This document shows positions 49,714 through 60,010 of a DNA stretch of 64,000 nt, piece by piece. The notes under the pieces are model-generated. The model saw only the letters and a list, made by a program, of their open reading frames with translations. It searched no databases and was not told the DNA's origin. Source of the stretch: Kudoa neothunni (Eukaryota; Cnidaria); the NCBI GenBank assembly GCA_964304625.1, contig OZ199839.1, positions 8,928,001 through 8,992,000 on the forward strand, given 5' to 3'. The first letter of the stretch is position 1; each line of letters starts with the position of its first letter. The position numbers and the translations under genes were made by a program.

Positions 49714-52700
49714 TTACAGATGCTTGAGTACAGAACTTCGAACATACCTTCTGTCATCGAAGATAACATACCCTGCACCAGGGAAAAAGAATTTGACTTT
49801 CACGAACAAATAGATCATGACGGTAACCACAAGACATATCGACGCGGCAGCATAACCCCATAACAATTTTTCTACGAATTTCGACTCTATTTAATTTGAT
49901 TTTAGTATTGACCAAACGTTAAAGTCTATCCAACTACTAAATTGAAGGTATTTTCTTATTCTAATGAAAGAATGAGTTCCATTGTTGAATACATTGTATT
50001 CGAGCGGCTTCTGATGCGATACCATGACACAAACTAAAACATCTTCGAACTTGACGTTTGAAGGTAGACGGTCCCTTTTAGAAATTAAGTAAACATGACT
50101 GCACAAGTGACTCAAAGATGGGTCTAATTTATTTCCAGCCGTACGACGTTCTATAATCCTTCGAAGACATTCCTCATAAGTATCACAGGATAGATTGGGT
50201 GACTTGAAACATTTAGCGTGTGGCAAACATTAATCTTAGTTATATTTACTTGAATGTCACAATTTGATCCCTCAAATCCAAATTCGCATTGTCTCATGCC
50301 ACCAGTACATCTGCTGTATTTATCACCCGTCTAAAAAGTTTTAATTGGATGGGTTTAGTGGTTTAGATTGGTATCAAATCAACAGTAACGACTTACTTTT
50401 ATACCAACGTTACTGGGATCACACTGAAGCTTGTCACACAATGTCTTTTTTAGAAATCCATTACTATGACAATCCTTGAAACCACATCGAGTTTCGTGTG
50501 AGAGTCCTTTATGGTGGCAACAACCGTATTTGTTGGGTGAACAGCAAGACGCCTTTTCGCAGTCTGGGATAATATTAAGGTTTAAGGGAGACAGTTGATT
50601 AATTCCAGTGGATTCACCAATAGTGGAACAATTGTCTCTCGATCTAATTAATTTATTGACATTATGCAAAAAACCAGATATACCATACCGTTTATCGTAA
50701 CACCTACAACCACCGCAAACATAGTCCCCTCTGAAGTGGCAACGTTCACTATTGTACTCCTAAATTAATTTTAATTTATAGCAACTAAAATAATAATTTA
50801 TTTTTAAATTTCAAACAAAAAACATCCAACAATAGTATTGAATATTTTTTATGTAATAATTTCGAGTTACAAAAGATTCATGTGTAGTATTTTCGCACTC
50901 ACAACGACAGAGGTTTGTGTGCACATTTACAAAGACATTTTCTTTCCCGAAAATAATAAATTCGTACCTATATTACAGGGACTTGTATTAAAATCTATCT
51001 TTATAATGATACCTCGTAGGTAAATTTCGTGGAAGGCATTTCTTTACATTAATAGACACAAAATTAAAGTTTCCACTATCAATAGAACAAATAAAGATGC
51101 CGATATCATGACTTAACAATTTTAGACATTAATAATATAAAAACAAAATCACTTGCAATCTCCAATAATAAGCCATGTGATGTATTGATCAGAGACTGGA
51201 AATGCCATGTAATAGAATTTTTTGTCTCTCTATTAAGGATTCAGTAATTTTAAGACGCTAATCTCTCAAACCAAAATCATAGCATTTAGGTTTTCCATGA
51301 ATGTGGCCTCATCATAATAATACTTTACATGTCCAGGTATAACGTAATTACTATTTTTAGTATAGTTCTTAATACAAATCACTAAAATTTATAGTCATAT
51401 ATTGGAGATACCTTAAAGAAAAGTTCCACTCCTTTCGAGCTAGTGAAGATATTCAGACTTATTTTATTGTTGAGAAGAAACTTTGAAAATTTTTTCAGGT
51501 TGATGTGGCGCTAAAAATATCAATTATTGAAACCTCTACCATCGATTTGGAATATCATTTTTACGATATTGCTTAGATACTGTGAGTTAGCTAATTGGCA
51601 TTTATAGAAACATTTTCTGTTTGATATAGGCAACTTTGTAAGTATAAATATTGGTTAAACCGAATGGGAAAAATATACCATAGTAGGCCCCATCTTAATT
51701 GGAGGGTTCGAGTCAGTAATAACATAAATATATCTATCACTATTCGGTTCTTTCGGCCAACCAATCTATAATATATTTAACTTTTCGTCTAAAAATATAG
51801 TAAATTTATTTCACTTCGTTACATACGGACACTTGTAGGATTATTTCAAATAAGGGGTGTATTTTATGCATTGGTGGATGAGAAGAGGTGATATTATACA
51901 GACACTTTTTCTGGATTTATAACGTCAGCAACATATTTTTATTATTGTATTTTATGTACAAGGAGATTAACATTTTTCGTGAAAGACTGTAGATGCTGAT
52001 AAACAGAATTCTTTTCTCTTATATAGAACAACGCCGATCAATCCAACAAAAGAAGAAATAGGAAGGTACTTTGGATCGAAATGAATTATGCCAATGGCAA
52101 CGTTTGATAAATGTCCTTTATTGATCATTTGTTCAACTGCACAATACAAAATAGCGATAAAATCCATCCAATCGGCAAATTACTGAAATTCACGAGACTT
52201 TTTTTGATATACCTCACTTTATTTGGCTCCAAAAAATTTATATTTATCAAAAAATAAACGTCAATCTTTTTTTCAAGTTTTCCTACCTCGAAATAAAAAT
52301 AAAAATCTAAAAACCTCAAAAGTATTATCAATCAAATTATTTGATCAAAAGTTACCCATATCCTTCCCCAAATTCGTTATTTCACTTAACCCGGTCATAT
52401 TTATATGTTTATTCAAATTTGGTTTTATAGTTGTGCGATTCTAGAAACAAATTAAAATTTTTACGAATAGACAAGATCATTGATTGATTACTCCATAGTA
52501 GTTGAGGGGAATGATGCAAGTTTCTCTAGAGCCACAACGTTTCTCATTGGCAAGCCACTAATGTTTATTACAGAATGAATTATCTTATGCCAGTTACTCC
52601 ATCCAGACACCATGTCGAATTTCTTTCCATTAGACAATCAATACATTCTTTGGAAAAATCAGACCCAATCATAGGAGCTTTATCATCAAAAAATAAGTCA

Positions 52701-52763
52701 ACCGTTTTCGAACAAACAATGTATACTGAGATAGATGGTCATGAATAATATAAACAATAACAT
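49714..52763 (-). CDS. Integrin-beta-like membrane protein E
   Basis: It starts at 52763 with MLLFILFMTIYL and a 49-bp intron, then a PSI domain (ECIDCLMERNSTWCLDG). The hybrid segment has NEKRCGSRETCIIPLNYYG (about 52530). The betaI-like domain has IDVYFLININFLEPNK (about 52250) without the DxSxS motif, and SNVAIGIIHFDPKYLP for the RIGFGSF strand. The I-EGF region has LCRCECENTTHESF (about 50900) and RCHFRGDYVCGGCRC (about 50706-50750). The motif CCSPNKYGCC lies at about 50540, followed by CGFKDCHSNGFLKKTLC. The tail domain has CDTYEECLRR (about 50175). The transmembrane helix LLWGYAAASICLVVTVMIYL is followed by a cytoplasmic tail with GYVIFDDRRY, ending HL at 49714. I found no break in the resolved exons. 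Its tail resembles that of gene C. Confidence 0.75.
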
Positions 52764-55064
52764 TCTCTTTCAAAATTAACAAATATTTAATCGTCTACCT
52801 TTCCAACACACTTTACTAAGCTTATTATTTCATTCACCTCGTTGTCGAAATTTAATATTTTAGTAAAAAGGGGACTTTAATTTGAGCTTATAATAATTTT
52901 TTAAACTTGAATATCTCAATATAAACACCTTATTTTGTTATTATGCCGTTTCTAAAAAAATTTAAAAACACTCAAATCTGACAAAACTATTCTTTTTCTC
53001 ATTGCTGAGGAATCAACTTAAATAATCATTATAAAAATTCACCCTGTTAAATATCAATTATTCAAATAATTTAAGTAAAACTACTCACTAAACTAAAACA
53101 TAATATAATTAATAGGATTATAAAAGGTAACTATTTTTAAATATAATTAAAGCCTATCATTAATCTAAACACGACGATAATTTTATAGTATTAAAATATT
53201 AATATGATTTAGATGTCGACATTTGAACGATTATCTTTGATAATTAAATATATTTAAATCAAATTGTTGAATTTTGAGTGTTACTTTTATTAATCAATTA
53301 CATTTTCTAAAATATCGTCAATAAAAATTTATTCGCAATGTTAACTCTATTAAAATTTCCCCCTGATCTTAGGTAATCATTTTTATGCATTGTTACCAAA
53401 GATTGATTTTATCCAATCTCGAAAATATTTTTCTCTGCTTATTAGTTGGAATTATTTAATGTAAAAGTTGTTGACACAACCGAAAGCATTTAAACCAATT
53501 AAAAAGATCGGTAAGGGGCGACGATTAATCTACATAAAATTACTAATTAACATCATTTTATAAACTTTAATCTATTTTCAAGGAAATTTGTTCGTAATTT
53601 TTTTTCGAATTATTTACCCGTATTTTTATTTTAGAGTATAAATGAGTTATTAACTCACCATTAACCTTCCAAGTGTTTGTGGAGTCTAATAGACCCCACA
53701 ATTTTATTTTATTATTTTCTAAGTTTTTTTGTAATATTACCTTAAATTCGTGCATTACAATCTTTTAGAATTCCAAATTTAAATAATCCTTTTATTAATC
53801 CTATCTTGTATGGGTTAAACATGTTTTATCGACATTCCCCAAAGCAGAAAATGGCAAACTTTCCCTATATAATTAGGAAGTTAACTTTTTTCATAATAAA
53901 TACTTTTACAATAAATGAGCTGTCGTTTATAATTTTTATGTAGTTGCTTTGATAATGATATTCGGTCTGAAAAATTAAATATTAAATTTTCTTAAGTATA
54001 TATAAGTACTTCGGAAGTTCAAATCATCAAAATACAATGAATATACGATTTTTAATTGTAATCATTTATGGAAAAAATTATACAAACCCATAAAAATTTT
54101 ATGGAGGGATTCCACCATTAATCAAGTATTTTAGAGGGAGAAGCAAATAAAAGGTCATTTTTATCACATTAATATATATTTTAAAGATATAAAATTATAT
54201 GTTTATTTATTGAAGAGCTTTAAACCCGGTAAAATTCCTTAAAATCATCTTATTGAAAAAATCCACGTAGATGAAATTATTTAAAAGTATTTCTTAGAAA
54301 TATTAGTGTCTGGGCTTTGGAACAGCCCCAGTAATTTTTATATCATTTTTTATAAGTATTCTGTATGTGAATGGCATGATGATTAGCCTTAAAAATTGTA
54401 TTTTTCATGAAAACTGTCTATTTAATAACTTAAAAAATTTTATATAAATAATCCAAAAGTTTTATTTTTTATATAATTAATTTAGGTTTTTAAAATTAGT
54501 TCTAGATGAAATTTTTGTTGTTAAAAAATAGCAGAAAGTACAGTCTTTATTTAATTCGTATATTTATAGTTTTTATCCCAATTATTCACTCGTAATATCA
54601 ATAATCAAACTCGCTCGATAGTTTCGACTTGACACATCCATCAAATTTAAATTAGATGTTTTCCTTCATATTTTGAATTATCTCGTAAGTATTAATAAAA
54701 ATAGATAAAATAATTGCTGTTATAAAAAGTGGTTCTCATAACTAAACAGTTTTAATTAAAACTACTCAATAAATAGTTTAATTTAAGTAAAATAGATTAA
54801 TTTATCACAATATTCAGAAAAAGGGATTATCTTAAAAAAATAAAATTCGACACCAATTAATATTATAATAAGATAAAACATTTTTTTCCCGTAATAATAG
54901 GAAATGTAAATTAAGGGAATTAAAGGTTGAAGCGGAATATGCTGAAATTATACACGCACACCTGAAATAATTTATAACAAATTATCAATGGAAAACGAGA
55001 AAAAAATCAACAGCAAACACCAAAATCTAGCGAGTAATTATTTCAACATTATGGTTAGCAATTA
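52764..55064. other. Intergenic, AT-rich
   Basis: No exon-like stretch was found. It contains a possible piggyBac-like terminus at 53661. Confidence 0.45.
53661..53720. mobile_element. Possible piggyBac-like terminus starting at TTAA
   Basis: TTAACCTTCCAAGTGTTTGT is followed by GGAGTCTAATAGACCCCAC, a TTAA-flanked start with an internal GGNGTC/GACCCC palindrome. It resembles the sequence at 43451-43490. No transposase and no opposite end were identified. Confidence 0.3.
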
Positions 55065-56443
55065 TTAAGCTTCAGTAGTGGAGGGAGCAGGTGCCGGTTC
55101 TGAAGAGTCACCCTACAAAAACACTTCAATCAAAACCAACACCAAATTTTAACCTTAGGAAAGTAGGTGTCATTTTCCTCTTCTAATTTTTGAATCTTTA
55201 CGTATCAATAAATTAAATTAGACCACCAAAATAAAATACATAATCCTTAATTTGATTATCATTAAGGATAGTGAATGGAGTGTCTTTTCCCACAACTGCA
55301 ATAGAAACATTCTATACAATACATTAATTGACTGTTGATATTCACAATAGCGGATATCACTTGTTCGGAAATGACAATATCTTTCTGGAGACTACTTTTG
55401 ATCGCGGCCATTCCATAAAGAATCAAACTATCGAGCGATCCTAATAGGAATCGACGAATGTTACACCTTGAAATAATAAAAAAGCAATAACTACTGTAAG
55501 CGAATTTTCCGTAGTTATCTTCAAGATAGGTTTTGGAAGTCTATAACGTAAAAGTTGTATTGGTTCTAAATCAGAAACTAGCCTACTTGTGAGCGATTCC
55601 CAATAGCCATTGCTAAACAGTCGTATGCATTAGCAGAGGGACATATTTGAAAAATTCTAGGTCCTGTATTCTATTTTAGTTGATTAACTGAATAGAATTC
55701 TCCAGAAAACTCACATCATAACCACACAACAACATTCCAACTCCAAATGCTCGAGAACCATATTGCATAGTAGGCTTTTGCATATCTACAGTAGAACACA
55801 TCAGCAAACTTCTAACGCCACCGCAAAATCTAGTCAAATACCATTAGTGAGACGAGTAACTAAACGTTGGCATGGATGTTTTTCTGAAAAGGCATATTCG
55901 TAGTTGATACATTTCTCAACAAGGTTTGAACTATTCTCATCATAACAGATATCAATATAACGATTCTCGACGGAATTACCACAAAACTTTAGCATCCGAT
56001 ATAAGTCCCGAAATACTGACCCCAATGTGATCGCTTATCTTGAAGATTTTTTCCTGGTAGGATGACAATTCACCAGACGACCTCTTTACACATTGCATTC
56101 AATCCATACTCGTTCATCCAAATAACATTATATATTAAAAAATACCTTCAAAGCAAGTAGCACGGCATAATTATCATTTTTAGCCCCGACAGTGACACTT
56201 CCCTAATGTGTAAATAAACAGTTATAGTATTACATCAATCTAAAGCTATTATGCGTGTAAATTACATGTTTTACTGCCTCCATTGCATACTCAACTTGAT
56301 GTATACGGCCCTATGCGGTAATTACCATAAGAACAGCAGAAACTGGCTTACTTGTGGACTAAAAATTGAAACATCACCATCATATATCGATCTATACTGT
56401 AAGAGAATTATAAACGGGAAAAAATCACACAAAGTCTTACCAT
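55065..56443 (-). CDS. PSMA1: Proteasome subunit alpha type-1 (20S core)
   Basis: The 20S proteasome alpha6 (PSMA1) subunit forms part of the outer ring that gates protein entry for degradation in cytosol and nucleus. Thirteen exons can be joined by 12 GT-AG introns of about 41-66 bp. The ATG (56441-56443) is the last codon of exon 1. The second exon begins [15 protein letters not shown]. Then come [16 protein letters not shown] (the alpha-type signature), [98 protein letters not shown], and an acidic, Pro/Ala-rich tail ending TEA at 55065. At about 258 residues it fits the family length (about 250-265). The reading frame is kept throughout. It is the only clear housekeeping gene here and validates the tiny-intron gene model. 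Confidence 0.95.
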
Positions 56444-58116
56444 TTTGGGATGATTGCGCAGTCATCATAAAGCATTGAGAAGGTTTGATATTTTAACAAC
56501 TTATTTTGTTGATTATTTTAATCTTGTATTAATTTAAATGTAAACTAATTAAAATTTGATTTTCCATCTAATATATGGTGAATTTGATAGTATTCAAGGT
56601 GTATGACGTCATATATATTGTCACCATTTTCTTTCCTAATGAATTTAATAGAGTCAGTCACGTGCCTGATTGATCCTTCTACGGTTTAGAAAGGGGCTGA
56701 TGAGCTGGCAACCTGATTTCATGATTTTAGCGTATTGCGCGAAAAAAAAGCTGACCCTTTAACTAACTCAAATAACTTCTATTTTTGAACATGTCGCTGG
56801 TTGTTGCAGCCACAATTATTTTATTCGCCTGTCATGCGTGAGCGAGCGTTCGATGCAATGATGTTGAATGTTAGACGTCATGGGACTAATTTTAAGCGAT
56901 GTTAGCTTGGTCTGAGCTGAGCTATTGAGGCCTATGGTGGAGTTTGTTTCCAAGTTTAAGAGAGGAATGGTAGTGTGTGTACATGGTAATTATAAAGCCT
57001 TTGACTTCAGAAAATCCCCCATTTGCGTATGTTTTTCCACGATTAATCTATCAACAAAAGAGAACACCAAGCGAAGGCAAATATTCAGCTCATGAAACTA
57101 ATTTCTAATTTTTGACCAAATTTTGGTTGGGACGGTATAATGTATAATAGCCACGTGTAATCCAATCAATGTTTACTAGATATCGAGAATTCTTTCTTTT
57201 ATTTCTTTCATGAATCAATTTGGTTATCTCATTCGATAACTTTAAACGTTGTTGTACGATAAATAAACCAAACTAAGTGTATAACAATGTAAAATAATGC
57301 TTCTCTTATGCGCAATAAAATAACCTATTTTATTTCTTGCTCTTTGAGTAAAAGCATTATATTGATTTAAAAAATTGTATTAAACAATTATTTTTAGTTT
57401 ACTTATTATTTTGTACTATTTATTATAATATTAAAAAAATAATTCATTAATTTCTTAAATAAGTTCGTCAGTAATCTTAATGTTTTAAATTTATTTTATA
57501 TTTTAACGACCAAAACATATTTATTTGAATAAGATACTAATATTGTATTATTGTTTATTCTGAAAAATTAACGTTGAAAAATTTCAACCGACACAAAGGT
57601 ATTTGGATGTAACGTAATTACTCTTATTATTAATTTTCATGTATGATGTAAACATTTTTTACTTTTTTCTACATCGAAAGTGAAATGTCTTAATATATAT
57701 TGTTTAAAAATTAAAACCCTCTTAAATAAGCTTTTAAGCATATGTTAATATAATTTAAAAAAATGAAACACTAAAATTGTTTTATTGCATTATAAGTATA
57801 ATAAGTAAATTTTTACCTATAATATACAATTCTGTTAGGTTATGCGGAATTTCAGAAAACTTATTAACATGTGCGACTTATTAATTTTAAATTCTGTATA
57901 AATAATAGATGGGAAGTTTTTAAAATGAATCGAATGAAACTGATATGAATATCCGAATATTACGATTAGTTGACAACATATCGCAATCATATTTAGGCAA
58001 ATTATGAAATGAACAAAGAAACTTCAAATTCTAATTGTTTTATAACATTATCGTTTGCATAGATTTTTTTCTTAGATTTTCAGTACTCATATGATAATCC
58101 AAGTATGGGTTTAAGA
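56444..58116. other. Intergenic upstream of PSMA1
   Basis: A relatively GC-rich stretch at about 56600-57000 could hold the PSMA1 promoter or a repeat. It shares GTCAGTCACGTG (about 56657) with the repeat block near 22818. The rest is AT-rich with no recognised gene. Confidence 0.35.
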
Positions 58117-58205
58117 CAGAGGTCGACATCGACCTGCCCGAGGACCAAATTTGGTCCGGGAGCTTTCCTCAACCGGCCCGCGAGGGGTGTCAATGATAAA
58201 GTTAA
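58117..58205. mobile_element. hAT-type terminus, solitary
   Basis: CAGAGGTCGACATCGACCTG, then GGACCAAATTTGGTCC and CCGGCCCGCG, closely follows the CAG-x-GGTC-x-x-CAACCTG-x-GGCCCGCG style of many hAT and MITE ends. No matching inverted end or 8-bp duplication was found downstream before the Helitron at 58464. Confidence 0.45.
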
Positions 58206-58463
58206 TTTTTTCGACGGTATTTGTATAATCTCGCCAATTTTTAATGTCGATCTCTTCAGAATATAAATAAGCTTAGTAGCAATGTGAACTAAGTTAATTA
58301 ACTATTATCCCCATTTTTTAAACATAAAAATGGTTAAAAAAATAAAGATTAAAATTTTTCCCCAAATAAATTCCTTACTTATTTTTAATGATTGTGTGAT
58401 ATTAGTTTTATTGTAACTAATGGAAACGTTTAATTATTGTTCTTCGCGAGTTCGAATCATGAT

Positions 58464-59598
58464 CCTTTATATATGTAAAGGAGGACTCTGTCGGTATGTT
58501 TGTGTGTGTACCCCTAAGTACGAATGTGTGGATAATTTTTACCTTATAGAGATAGAGAGTCATATACAAAATTTTTATGAATTTTTAATATTCAAATAAT
58601 AATTTAATTGTTTTCGTACTACTAAAGTTTCCAAAAGGTATTTATAAAATAGTGATTTTGTCGATTTAAAGTTGTTTATCGGATTACATGAGTTCAACTA
58701 TAGGATTGTCGTTTGCTTATGTTATGGTGATGGTCGGTTGAAGTTAACTATCTCCCTTATATATTCTATCACATGTTAATCGAACGATGCCATCTGTCTT
58801 TACGTATAAGATTTGTGCGTTTATTTTATTGTTTTCTCAAATAAATTCCTTACATCGGGAGTTTTAATGTAATTGACTTGATAAACACATTTTGAAGGCT
58901 CTCTTAGTGAATTTAGATACGAAAAAATGTAAATATTTGCATTATTATTTAGTTGGTTATGCGTGTTACAATCAGATAGATTGAAGCACTATAACGCAAG
59001 TACCATGTCCGTAGATTTCATTTAAATCGTCCGTTATGTTGAACTTTAAGTGATTCAATTCAGTGCAGATGGTTACTTCATCCGATTATTTAAATTATTT
59101 GTTAGTAAAAGCGCATTAAAGTTTTTGCGGACCAAAGGATATTAATTTTAACAATATCAATTAATTTTCATACGTTTTCTTCTATCTCTATTACTTTCTC
59201 CATTTTTTTCCCTTAAAAAGTTAATGGTACACACAGTTATCGAGCGGGACCGGAATTCGACTTTTAAAAATCCCCTGGGCCAAAAAATAACGTTTTAGAT
59301 AACACTTTAACGGGATTTAAATAATCCGGGAATGAAAAAAATACGGTGCTGACCTTAACTTATTTAGCGTTAGTGCCGAGTCATGAAATTTTTAAATGAA
59401 CGCCAGGATTGGAACACACCTTCAAAGAAATGAACATAATTTAAATTTCATAATCCAAATCGTTAAAGTATATTGCTTAAAAATTTTTAGTTATTTTGCA
59501 TCTATGGGTTAATTTTAGACTGATATATTTTTCGAATATTATTAAGAAACGTAGCTATGCGAAATCTTCCCCAAGCAACGCCGGACAGTTCCCGCTAG
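58464..59598 (+). mobile_element. Helitron-like element, copy 2
   Basis: The 5' end follows an A and begins TCCTTTATATATGTAAAGGA, a short self-complementary stretch followed by GGACTCTGTCGG and T/G-rich sequence, as in animal Helitrons. The 3' end is CAACGCCGGACAGTTCCCG then CTAG followed by T, matching the CTRR-T rule and A^T target. There is no target duplication. Length is 1135 bp with no Rep/helicase frame, so it is non-autonomous. The 5' part aligns with 15548-16120. Confidence 0.6.
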
Positions 59599-60010
59599 TG
59601 TTACCTAAAGATTGAGTCTATTCTGACTTTAAAAATTATATTTTCAAATAATAAGAATTTTCTTATTTAAATTTGTTATAATAACTTTTTCCAATAAAAT
59701 CAAGCTCAGAATATTAATATTTTGATCTGGAAATTCAATAACATAATTTAATCGGGTTTCAAATTTAAATTTAAACTATAATTAGATTCACAAAAAACCA
59801 ATTTAGGGTCATTATAAAATGGAAACAGATATTGTGAAATTACATAATTTTATAAAAATAAACATCGGATATCCTATTTTCTCTTGAAAGTCACATGCAA
59901 AAATAAAAAAAAATAAATTCAGTTAATGACTTAAAATATAAAATAATGCTACGTGATCGAATAATTTCTCTCATAAATAATACCTACTAACTTAGATAAC
60001 AAGAATTAAT
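59599..60010. other. Intergenic, AT-rich
   Basis: Nothing recognisable between the Helitron end and the stop codon of gene H. Confidence 0.5.
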
